Assembly: GCA_030637515.1 (NCBI GenBank)
Contig: DAOWGM010000144.1
Span: 1 to 64,000, forward strand
Length of the DNA stretch: 64,000 bases
Direction of reading: 5' to 3'
Source: Bacteroidales bacterium
GTDB lineage: Bacteria; Bacteroidota; Bacteroidia; Bacteroidales; UBA12077
Within the stretch, counting starts at the first letter, position 1. The number at the start of each line of letters is the position of its first letter. This document shows positions 1 through 9,200 of the stretch, in pieces. The notes beneath the pieces were generated by a model. The model saw only the letters and a list, made by a program, of their open reading frames with translations, did not search any database and was not told where the DNA came from. A program made the position numbers and the translations under genes.

Positions 1-1214
1 CTGCACATAATTCCATGTAATTTAGTGTCAACTTCTTCTCTTGACCAGCTTAATTTCATTGAATTCTGTGACATCTCTAATCCTGAAGTTGCAACTCCAC
101 CTGCGTTAGCTGCTTTTCCCGGACCATATAACAATTTCGCTCCTTGAATTACTTCAATTGCTTCTGGCGTACATGGCATGTTTGCTCCTTCTGATACACA
201 AATACAGCCATTAGCTACCAATGCTTTTGCATCTTCTTCGTTCAATTCATTCTGAATTGCACATGGTAAAGCGATATCTACTTTTTGTTCCCATGGTCTT
301 TTACCTTCGTAAAACTGACCACTTTCGAACTCATAAGAATAAGGTTTTACTATATCGTTATTAGAAGCGCGAAGCTCTAACATATAATTGATTTTCTTTC
401 CTGAAATTCCTTCTGGATCATAAATATATCCGTCAGGACCTGAAATAGTAACAACTTTTGCTCCTAATTCTGTTGCTTTTAAAGCAGCACCCCATGATAC
501 ATTACCAAAACCTGAAATAGCAACTGTTTTTCCTTCAAAAGTTTCTCCTTTGGTTGCTAACATCTCTTTTGCAAAATATACATTACCGAAACCTGTTGCT
601 TCTGGACGAATTAAACTTCCACCCCAGTTACCACCTTTTCCAGTTAATACACCTGTATTTTCTCTTGCAAGTTTTCTGTACATTCCGAATAAGAAGCCAA
701 TCTCACGACCACCTACTCCAATATCACCTGCTGGAACATCAGTTTCTGGTCCAATTAGTCTCCATAATTCTGTCATGAATCCTTGGCAAAAACGCATTAC
801 TTCTGCATCTGATTTTCCTTTTGGATTGAAATCTGATCCACCTTTACCACCACCCATAGGTAATGTTGTTAGTGAATTCTTGAAGATTTGCTCGAATCCT
901 AAGAATTTTAATCCACTTAAATTAACACTTGGGTGAAAACGTAAACCTCCTTTGTAAGGTCCAATAGCGTTGTTAAACTGTACTCGGTAACCTAAGTTAA
1001 CGTTTACTTTTCCATCGTCACCAACCCAAGGCACCTTAAATGTTAAGATTCTGTCTGGCTCAACGATTCTTTCGATGATACCTGCTGCTTCGAATTGAGG
1101 ATTTTGATTGTAAATTTCCTCGATTGACTCTAAAACTTCGCGAACTGCCTGAAGATACTCTACTTCTCCAGGATGTTTCTGCTCCAACTGAAGCATTAAT
1201 TTATCTACGTTCAT
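1..1214 (-). CDS. gdhA: NADP-type glutamate dehydrogenase, C-terminus cut by window edge
   Basis: Reversible reductive amination of 2-oxoglutarate to glutamate, a cytoplasmic hexameric enzyme. Reading from ATG at 1214 gives about 404 residues with no stop before the edge. Family members are near 445 aa, so about 40 C-terminal residues are missing. Visible landmarks: substrate-binding lysine in GPYKGG (K88), K112, the catalytic lysine in GGGKGG (K124) followed by SDFNPKGKSD, and the nucleotide-binding turn SGFGNVSWGA near residue 235. The start has an AT-rich leader and no Shine-Dalgarno. A two-box Bacteroidota promoter lies about 62 bases upstream. The NADP preference is inferred from family resemblance and not proven here. 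Confidence 0.95.
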   Translation of the reverse strand, partial: MNVDKLMLQLEQKHPGEVEYLQAVREVLESIEEIYNQNPQFEAAGIIERIVEPDRILTFKVPWVGDDGKVNVNLGYRVQFNNAIGPYKGGLRFHPSVNLSGLKFLGFEQIFKNSLTTLPMGGGKGGSDFNPKGKSDAEVMRFCQGFMTELWRLIGPETDVPAGDIGVGGREIGFLFGMYRKLARENTGVLTGKGGNWGGSLIRPEATGFGNVYFAKEMLATKGETFEGKTVAISGFGNVSWGAALKATELGAKVVTISGPDGYIYDPEGISGKKINYMLELRASNNDIVKPYSYEFESGQFYEGKRPWEQKVDIALPCAIQNELNEEDAKALVANGCICVSEGANMPCTPEAIEVIQGAKLLYGPGKAANAGGVATSGLEMSQNSMKLSWSREEVDTKLHGIMC

Positions 1215-1535
1215 AATATTAATTTATTTGTTAAATACATTAAAAAATTAAAGCGTTGTTAATTAAATAACAATGCAAATGTATATTATATTTTTACATT
1301 ACAAGATATTCTACAACACAGTTTGATATGATTTTTATCAGGTAGAGATTCTTCCATTTTACTTTTAAATGTGCGAAAAAGTACAAACCACATTATATTC
1401 ATTTACTGAAACATTTTTAACTAAGGTATTAATTATTAACTTGCTAATAAGTTATTTTATTGATTAGGTTAAATTATATTAGGATCCAGCGAATTTGGAT
1501 TTGATTTGTTTTTTGTAACTTTATTAAAAATTCTT
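1215..1535. other. Intergenic region between gdhA and the sensor-nucleotidyltransferase
   Basis: A divergent, very AT-rich spacer of about 320 bases. It holds the gdhA promoter at 1276-1304. A weak stem, TAACTT/AAGTTA around a six-base loop (1437-1454), is followed by a short T-rich stretch. I found no TAnnTTTG box for the plus-strand gene and no RNA gene or additional reading frame. Confidence 0.5.
1276..1304 (-). promoter_or_regulatory. gdhA promoter, Bacteroidota -33/-7 type
   Basis: On the minus strand a TTGT box (1301-1304) is followed after 18 bases by TACATTTG (1276-1283), matching the TTG-N19-TAnnTTTG consensus of the Bacteroidota primary sigma factor. Transcription would begin a few bases below 1276, leaving a leader of roughly 55 bases before the gdhA ATG at 1214. 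Confidence 0.55.
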
Positions 1536-2366
1536 ATGGATTTTGATTCTATAAAACCATTACAGGAAAGAGCAAAAGAACTTCAATGTTTATATGAAAT
1601 TGAAAATGTATTTGCTGATAAAAATATTAGTTTTAATGATGTTTTCAATAAAATCCTTGAAATTATTCCAAATGGCTGGCAATTTCCTGCATTGTGTCAT
1701 GCAATAATTGAATTTGATAACAAACATTTTTTTTTAGAAAATTCTCAGGAATCAGAATATTCTCAATGCTCTGAATTAGTGGTTGATAATAGTATAGTAG
1801 GTAAAATAAAAGTGTATTATAAGGATATTCCTTTTAGTGGAGAATGTTTTTTGCCTGAAGAACAAAAGTTATTAAATTCGATTGCAGATCGTTTAAGTCT
1901 TTTTATTTTCCATAATAGACTGGGAAAAACTATTAAACTTTTATCTGAAAAAGCAGTTAAAAATGACAACGATCAATATCTTAAATCTTATAATGATGCG
2001 CATTGGAAATGGCGTTTTCGTATGTCTCAACTTATAGCTAAAAAAACGGATTTTGATTATTACGGATTAAATGCAATGTACGTAATAGGAAGCACTAAAG
2101 AAGCAAATGCTGGTCCTGCAAGCGATATTGACCTTTTAGTTCATTTTCAAGGAACTGAATCTCAGAAAAACCTTTTCAAATCGTGGATTGATGGCTGGAA
2201 TCATTCTTTGAGTGAATTAAATAAGGAGAAAACCGGATATAAATTAGATCAAGGATTAATCGATCTACATATAATTACCGATGAAGATATTAAAAACAGA
2301 ACCAGTTTTGCGGTAATGATTGGAAGTATTAATAATCCTGCACGCTTATTAAAAAAGAAGGAATAA
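1536..2366 (+). CDS. Sensor-domain nucleotidyltransferase
   Basis: A 276-residue protein with two parts, numbered from the ATG at 1536. An upstream in-frame ATG at 1506 would add ten hydrophobic residues that look untranslated. Residues about 5-128 form a GAF-like sensor module with hallmarks KELQCLYEIE, IPNGWQFP, GKIKVYY and an EEQKLLNSIADRL helix. The same module begins the minus-strand protein at 6214-9681. Residues about 170-276 form a nucleotidyltransferase fold: VIGSTKEANAG, then SDIDLLV with metal-binding D197 and D199, and a third acid in LIDLHI (D243). The phosphoesterase gene starts one base after the stop, so the two are probably cotranscribed and coupled. Known kin transfer NMP to proteins or small molecules. 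The target here is unknown. Confidence 0.75.
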   Translation: MDFDSIKPLQERAKELQCLYEIENVFADKNISFNDVFNKILEIIPNGWQFPALCHAIIEFDNKHFFLENSQESEYSQCSELVVDNSIVGKIKVYYKDIPFSGECFLPEEQKLLNSIADRLSLFIFHNRLGKTIKLLSEKAVKNDNDQYLKSYNDAHWKWRFRMSQLIAKKTDFDYYGLNAMYVIGSTKEANAGPASDIDLLVHFQGTESQKNLFKSWIDGWNHSLSELNKEKTGYKLDQGLIDLHIITDEDIKNRTSFAVMIGSINNPARLLKKKE

Positions 2367-2367
2367 C

Positions 2368-3210
2368 ATGAAATGCTTTTTTGTTTCAGACCTTCATGGT
2401 AAAATAAGCAGATTAGAAACACTATTTAATCAAATAGAAATTGATTCTCCTGATATTTTATTCATTGGAGGTGACATTTTTCCAAGTTTTCATTTGTTAA
2501 TAGAATATGATGATTTCATATTGGATTATCTAATACCCAAATTTCAAACCTTAAAATCTAAGTTAAAAGAAAAGTATCCTAAAATTTTTATCATTTTGGG
2601 AAATGATGATCCTAAAATAGAAGAAAACAAAATAATTCAAGGACAAAATCGAAGTCTGTGGGAATATGTACATAATAAAAAAGTTGAATTCAATAATTAT
2701 GTAATTTATGGTTATGCAAATATTCCCCCTACACCTTTTTTATTAAAAGACTGGGAGCGATATGATGTATCAAGATATGTTGATCCTGGCAGTGTACATC
2801 CAACCGAAGGGAAAAGAACAATAGAAGAAAAAGAAGATATTGAATACACCACAATTTATAATGACTTACAAGCATTAACAGGTAATGATAATTTAGAAAA
2901 GTCTATTTTTTTATTTCATTCACCTCCATATAAAACAAAACTTGACAGAGCAGATCTCGATGAACAAGTAATCGATCATGTGCCACTTGATGTTCATGTT
3001 GGAAGTATTGCTATTCAACGTTTTATTGAAGAAAGACAACCTTTACTAACGTTACATGGACATATTCACGAATCTTCAAGAATTACCGGAGACTGGAAAG
3101 ATAAATCCAATAATACATTAATGTTTTCTGCTGCCTATGAATTCCCAAAATTAGCAATTATTAAATTTGATTTAAACCACTTGGATAAAGCACAACGTTT
3201 TATTTTATAA
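2368..3210 (+). CDS. Calcineurin-like metallophosphoesterase
   Basis: A 280-residue predicted cytoplasmic hydrolase with no signal peptide or membrane segment. The dimetal site is complete: DLHG (D8, H10), GGD (34-36), GND (78-80), a histidine in FHSPP (H184) and GHIHE (231-235). The family hydrolyses phosphomonoesters, phosphodiesters or nucleotides, so the substrate cannot be read from sequence. It lies one base downstream of the sensor-nucleotidyltransferase and ends 14 bases from the end of the convergent receiver/ATP-grasp gene. This placement makes it a candidate for removing or degrading whatever the nucleotidyltransferase makes (inference). Confidence 0.8.
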   Translation: MKCFFVSDLHGKISRLETLFNQIEIDSPDILFIGGDIFPSFHLLIEYDDFILDYLIPKFQTLKSKLKEKYPKIFIILGNDDPKIEENKIIQGQNRSLWEYVHNKKVEFNNYVIYGYANIPPTPFLLKDWERYDVSRYVDPGSVHPTEGKRTIEEKEDIEYTTIYNDLQALTGNDNLEKSIFLFHSPPYKTKLDRADLDEQVIDHVPLDVHVGSIAIQRFIEERQPLLTLHGHIHESSRITGDWKDKSNNTLMFSAAYEFPKLAIIKFDLNHLDKAQRFIL

Positions 3211-3224
3211 TGAATTTAAGAATT

Positions 3225-6200
3225 CTATTCATTCTGCGGTTTAAGAATTACACCCTTTTTATTCTTCCCATCTATTTGTATTTGAATAGGTTTATTAAAA
3301 CGAATATGCCTAATATATTTATTTTCAAAATGCGGCTTATGACTTCCAAGGAAATCAAGATCATAAGATCCATCGTTGATATATGGATTAATAGTAAAAT
3401 AGCCTACTCTAAATGAAGTCAGGTTTTGAAAGAAATGCGTTCCCTGACTCGGATCAATTCTAAAATTCTCAAGACCAGATTCAACAATAACTCTTGCCTG
3501 TGAAATATTAGCCCATTTCACAGGTATTCCTAAACTCGGATCAGCAGATCCCCATCTTCCGGGCCCAACCAGAACATAATTTTTTTGTTCGTTTATAAAC
3601 TTTTCATTTAACACTCCAATCTCTGTTGCAATTTTTTCACTTTCTAATGATTTAAACGATTCTGGTTTTATATACACAAAATCATATATATCATCAATTC
3701 TTCCATTTCCTAAGGCTGATTCGCAATAAATTATTGTATTTTCCTTTACGACTTCATCCATATCAAAATCAGCAGATTGGTCAGTATCTACTATTGGTCG
3801 AATCTGTAGGAAATAAAATACATAAGGTTCATCTTTCTCAACATTTAAATCAACAGCAAACTCAATTTCAATCGGATTATTCATTTCTTTTTGACCTACT
3901 TCAAGCAAGCTTTTTAATATTTCGGCTAAGGGAAAGGCTTCATATTTAAGCACATTAGCAAATGTTACCACCCTTTTACCATCGTTTAATGTACCATCGC
4001 GTATAATATTATTCTGGAAATCGTAAGTTGAAGCTGCAAATCGAAAGGATGAATCTTTTTCTGCTGTTTTGATTTCGTCCTTTATTAAGTTTACGCCATC
4101 ATCAGATGATGGCGCAAATTTAGTAGGACACATATCTAATGCATAAAAATATTTCTGTGTATTCTTTAATGCCATATCCGGAGATGATAATTGCAGTATT
4201 TTTTTAGGGTGCTTAGGAGAAAATCGCAATGATATTCCTCCATCTACAATTTGTTTTCCTAAACCGTAGGCAATATTTACAATTCCATCTTCGGGTTTTT
4301 CAGGTTCAATAGGATAAAAATTTATTGACCGTGCTACTCCGGAAATTGTTGGATAAAATTTACTTCCATATTGTTTTCCACAAACCTCCTGCAATACTAT
4401 TCCCATTTTTTCCTCATCAATTACATTTGATGTTGCAGCCATATATGCTTTACTTGACTTAAAGTAAACCGATGCATAAACACATTTAATTGCATCCGAC
4501 AACATTTTTATCATTAAAGTACTATTCGTTGTTTTAGGAATCATATATGTAGAATAAATTCCTGCAAAAGGCTGATAATGCGAATCCTCCAACTTTGACG
4601 ATGATCGGATAGCAATTGGATTCTGTATGACTGAAATAAAGGCATATAAGTCCTGATATACTCTGCTGGGTAATTTTGCATCAACGAATTGTTTTACTAT
4701 TTCCTCATCGCTACTGTCTGACATTCCAATTTTATACAGATCATTTTCTTCCATAAATTCATCAAAAATATCTGTACTCAGAACAACAGTGCGAGGTATA
4801 GTTACAATTACTTTTTCGAATTTATTGAAAATTCTATTCTTATTTATAATGGAATTAATAAATGCTAATCCTCGCGCTTTACCTCCTATAGATCCATCTC
4901 CTATTCTTGAAAAGATCAAATATTCATCGAAATTACTTTTATCAAATTTTGCAATAACCCCCCTTCCCTTACTCATTCGATAACTTGAAATTGCTCTGTA
5001 TATATAAGTTCTTACTTCGGTTAAATTTTTAAAATCACTTACAGGAATATATTTGAATAATTGAGCTATTGGAAAGACAGCCCTGGCATTCAGCCATTTC
5101 GACAAATCATTTCTGCTTGCATGATACTCCAGTGTTCTATCAGGAATCGTGAGTATCATATGTTGTAAGGATTGAAGATCTGAAGCTCTTCCAATTTCCT
5201 TTAAGGTATCCGGATCGCGAAATATAAATTCGCCAAATGCAAACTGTCTTATGATATAATTTCTAAGCTCAATTGATAAGGTTTTTGAATATTTATGAAT
5301 AAAACCTACGTTAAGCTCATCTGCATACTTTTTATTATCCATATCAGATGATTGAAGAAGTAATGGCATAAACTCATCATCTTGCCTAACTTTCTTACAA
5401 AGTTTAATACCAGCTAATTTGTCCTTTATTCCCTTTCTTGGATATGTAATATCAGAAATAATACCAAGCATGTTATACTTATATTTCTCGTATAATTCCA
5501 TAGCTTGCTCATAATTTGTTGCTAAAAGAATTTTTGGACGACCACGCATACGAAGCATTCTTTGGTGCTCATTCAATGCTTCGCGCATATATTCTTTCGA
5601 TTGTTTAAATATTATCTTATAAATATTAGGGAGATATGTTGAAATATAACGAATAGAGTCTTCAACTAACAAAATTGTCTGGACACCCACAACCTCAACA
5701 TCGTACTGAACATTCATTCTATCCTCAATCAATTTAATAATTGCCAGCAAAATATCTGCGTTACCTAACCAACAAAAAACATAATCAATAGCACTTAAAT
5801 CCTCTTTCTCAAGCCGAATAGTTACTTCGCGGGAGAAATTAGTCAGAACTACGATTGGAATAGTTGGATAAATCGATTTTATTTGATTCGCGAATGTAAA
5901 AGTATCAGTATCACCAATTCTTAACATACTAACTACCAAGTCGATATTATCATCTTTTAAAATCCTAAAAGCTTCTTCTGATGAATTCGCCATAACAAAT
6001 ATCGGAGGATATCTAAGGTTTAATGCTACATACTCATTAAATATCTGCTCGTCAACCCGACCATCTTCTTCTAACATAAAAGAATCGTAGCTGCTTGAAA
6101 TAAGCAATACTTTATGAATTCTCTTCTGCATTAAAAGACTAAAAGAAGTGTCGTTAAAATCTAATCTTAAATTATCCTGGTGATTCGTATAAAAACTCAT
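3225..6200 (-). CDS. Tandem-receiver / PEP-synthase-type ATP-grasp protein (991 aa)
   Basis: Domains in order: a degenerate receiver (about 28-165) with Met92 where the phosphoacceptor Asp should be; an intact receiver (about 174-325) with E180/D181, D250, S284-S285 and K303, and about 50 extra residues between its first strand and second helix; a linker; a PPDK_N/PEP-synthase ATP-grasp domain (about 430-805) with GGKARGL (439-445), AIRSSS (530-535), LQEV and FLQIRPI; and a C-terminal domain with GPGRWGS (879-885) and GTHFFQN (920-926). The swivelling phosphohistidine domain (TSHxAI type) and the PEP-binding barrel are absent, so canonical PEP synthase activity is unlikely. It follows its larger paralogue after 13 bases, presumably in one operon. 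Automatic annotation would probably say PEP/pyruvate-binding protein. Confidence 0.75.
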   Translation of the reverse strand: MSFYTNHQDNLRLDFNDTSFSLLMQKRIHKVLLISSSYDSFMLEEDGRVDEQIFNEYVALNLRYPPIFVMANSSEEAFRILKDDNIDLVVSMLRIGDTDTFTFANQIKSIYPTIPIVVLTNFSREVTIRLEKEDLSAIDYVFCWLGNADILLAIIKLIEDRMNVQYDVEVVGVQTILLVEDSIRYISTYLPNIYKIIFKQSKEYMREALNEHQRMLRMRGRPKILLATNYEQAMELYEKYKYNMLGIISDITYPRKGIKDKLAGIKLCKKVRQDDEFMPLLLQSSDMDNKKYADELNVGFIHKYSKTLSIELRNYIIRQFAFGEFIFRDPDTLKEIGRASDLQSLQHMILTIPDRTLEYHASRNDLSKWLNARAVFPIAQLFKYIPVSDFKNLTEVRTYIYRAISSYRMSKGRGVIAKFDKSNFDEYLIFSRIGDGSIGGKARGLAFINSIINKNRIFNKFEKVIVTIPRTVVLSTDIFDEFMEENDLYKIGMSDSSDEEIVKQFVDAKLPSRVYQDLYAFISVIQNPIAIRSSSKLEDSHYQPFAGIYSTYMIPKTTNSTLMIKMLSDAIKCVYASVYFKSSKAYMAATSNVIDEEKMGIVLQEVCGKQYGSKFYPTISGVARSINFYPIEPEKPEDGIVNIAYGLGKQIVDGGISLRFSPKHPKKILQLSSPDMALKNTQKYFYALDMCPTKFAPSSDDGVNLIKDEIKTAEKDSSFRFAASTYDFQNNIIRDGTLNDGKRVVTFANVLKYEAFPLAEILKSLLEVGQKEMNNPIEIEFAVDLNVEKDEPYVFYFLQIRPIVDTDQSADFDMDEVVKENTIIYCESALGNGRIDDIYDFVYIKPESFKSLESEKIATEIGVLNEKFINEQKNYVLVGPGRWGSADPSLGIPVKWANISQARVIVESGLENFRIDPSQGTHFFQNLTSFRVGYFTINPYINDGSYDLDFLGSHKPHFENKYIRHIRFNKPIQIQIDGKNKKGVILKPQNE

Positions 6201-6213
6201 ACAATTTCATTTA

Positions 6214-9200
6214 TTAATTATCATTGCTCCATGTAATCGCCGAAAACCTTTTCCGCCCATCCATTGTAATTGTTAAAGGCTTTTTAAATTCTATATGTTT
6301 AAAGTATTTCGATTCACTAACAACTTTTTGTTTATTCAAGACTTCCCAAGCTATCCTATCTTTAATTGATTTATGATCAACTGAAAAATATCCAACATTC
6401 ATGGATGTTACATTATGAAAAAAGTGTGAACCTAATGAAGCATCTAAATTAAACTCATTTAGACTCATCTCGACAATAATTTTAGCATTTGATATTTGCG
6501 GCCAAGCAACAGGAATACCAATAAATCTATCTCTAGTCCCCCAACGTCCGGGACCTATTAAAATATATTTTTTACCTGCCTCCTGCATTCTTTGATTCAT
6601 CTCATCAATCTCATCTTTCATCTCCATTGTTTTGGTATTATCAAACTTCTCAGGCATAACAAATATTACATCTTTTATATTTTGAATTTTTCCATTACCC
6701 ATCGTTTTTTCTGAATACAATACGAGATGCTCTTTGTCAATTTTATTAACATCAACATGATAATCATCTTCATGACAAACTAGTGGTTTTATTTGTAATA
6801 AATAAAAGGAAGCCAATCCGCTTTTATCCTTAGTAAGATCAACTGCAAATTCTATTTCTACAGGTGATCCCAACGCTTCTTTTACAACATCAAGAATTAC
6901 ATTGATCGTTTTTGCTAATGGAATATATTCATATTTTAAAATATTAGCAAAATTTACTATTCTTGGTCCATAAGAATCAAGTCCAGGACTAACTCTGTCA
7001 TTTTCCGGGTCATAAACTGAGGCTAAATGTTTTAAGGTTCCATGCTTTTCTGACTCATCAATATCCAACCTGATTAATCCAGCATCTTCACCCTCAAGTA
7101 AATTAATATCTTCTTTATCAAAATTAACGGCATAAAAATAAACCTGAGATCCCTTATATAAATCCTTTGTCGAAACAATCTCCAGGTTAGGATAGCTTGG
7201 AGAAAATCTAAACGCTTTTTCTCCTTCAACAACATACTGACCAAGACCCAGTGCTGCCACGGCAAAGCCCTCATCGGGTTTCATATGTGCAACCGGATAG
7301 AAATTATGCGATTGGGCTGTTCCGCTAATATGTGGATAGTAATACTTATCAAACTGTTGCCCTACAACCTCCTGTAAAACAACTGCCATTTTTTCTTCTT
7401 CAACTTTATAATCTATCGCTTTGAAATAGGTTCTTGCATTCTTTGAATATATAGAAACAAATACCAGTTTTATTGCATCCATTAACTGTTTCAATCGTTG
7501 TTCAAAATCTACATGATTATTTGGAAGAATATAAGTTTCAAAAATTCCTGAGAAAGGTTGATTAATACTGTCTTCAAATAAACTGGATGATCTTACTGCA
7601 ATAGGCTTTGTTATTAATTTCAGAAATATTTTTAATTTTTTCTTTAATGAATATGAGAGCTCACCTGCCAGAAAATCTTTTCTCAATTCACTATAATCTG
7701 ATATATCATGTATTTTATCTACCAAATGATTACTTTCAATAAATATATCAAACTCTTCGGTTCCAATTATACTTGTTTTAGGAGTTCTAACATTTATAAG
7801 CGGAAGTAATTCCTTAAACTTGAAATTGTAAATTAAAGTATTTACAAATGCCAATCCACGACCTTTGCCCCCTAATGCACCCGGAGCTAGGCTAACAATG
7901 TTATTTTCTTCTAATACTGCAGCCTCATTAAAATTAACGATTTTACCTTTTTCCTGCTCATTTCTATAAAGCCTTAAAATATTGATAAGAAAATCTCTTA
8001 GCTGATTTGGGCTTTTAAAATCGGATATTTTCAGTGGATTAATAATTTTAGCTATCTGTATTTCTCCTCTTGCCATTAACCACAATGAAAATTGATTCTT
8101 TACTGCATGATATATCAGAGAATCTTCCGGGACTGTTTTTAAGAATGACTCAAATTCAAGCATTGATTTTGCTACTGCAATTTGTCGTCCCTGGTTATCG
8201 CGATAAACAAAATGTCCAAATCCCAAATGGTAGTTAATAAAACTTTTAAGATCTTGCAATAAACTCTCCGAATTCTTATTTATAAAATTTGACTTTATCT
8301 CATAAGCTTTCTTTGCATTCTCAGGATCTGAAGATTGAAGAACTGTTGGTAAATTCAAAACATTCTCTTTAATAAATTTTACTAATTCAAATCCTGCATT
8401 ATTATTTAGCTTATTGTTTTTTGGAAAACAAACATCAGAAATTACACATAAAAAATAATCTTTATACTGATTAAAAATCCCCATAGCTTCTTCATAATTA
8501 TGAGCTAAGAGAATTTTTGGTCGTGCACGCATCTTCAACACTTTATACAAATCATCGGTATTAACATCCTCAATAAGTCGCTGCGTTTGCTCCATAATAA
8601 TTTTATAAAGCATTGGTAAGTATCGCGAATAATATTTAGGTGAATCTTCTACTAATAATATTATTCGTGTTAATCCTATTTTTGTATCATTATCTGCATT
8701 TACCATGTCTTCAATAAGCTTTACCATGGCAAAAAATACTTTTGAATCTCCGTTCCAAATAAAAATTTTATCAATATCTTTTAAATCCCTTTTTTCTTCT
8801 TCGAGAACAGCTAAATCGCTATTATTATTTAATAAAAGAAAAGTTGGAATATATTGATATTTATCTTTGATAGTGCCTGCGATCTTTAAAGGTGTTTTTT
8901 TATCAACACCCATCATTAAAATTACAAGATCGTAGTGTTTATTTTCAAGGGCTTCAATAGTTTCATCTTCATTTGAAACACCTGTAACACGTGGCAAAGA
9001 AGTTAGGTTTAGTTGATGGTACTCTCCTAAAATATGCTCAGAAAAGCGACCTTCTTTTTCAATGCTATATGCATCGTACAAATTCGCAACAAGGAGAATT
9101 TCCTTAACCTTAAATGGCATTAGATCATGTAATAGATCTCTATCGGCATTATGTTTATTTAGAAATTTCTGTAGTAGTTGTCTGCTATTTAAAATCTTTT

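Noticed and set aside
550-936. Plus-strand open frame of 128 codons inside gdhA
   Set aside because: It lies antisense to a fully convincing glutamate dehydrogenase and has proline-rich composition expected of a shadow frame.
1437-1460. AT-rich stem-loop with T-run as a terminator
   Set aside because: The six-base AT stem is too weak, and no transcript is expected to end there between divergent genes.
3210-3416. Small plus-strand open frame after the metallophosphoesterase
   Set aside because: It overlaps the 3' end of the 991-aa gene on the other strand and shows no signal or domain; the overlap with the phosphoesterase stop is chance.
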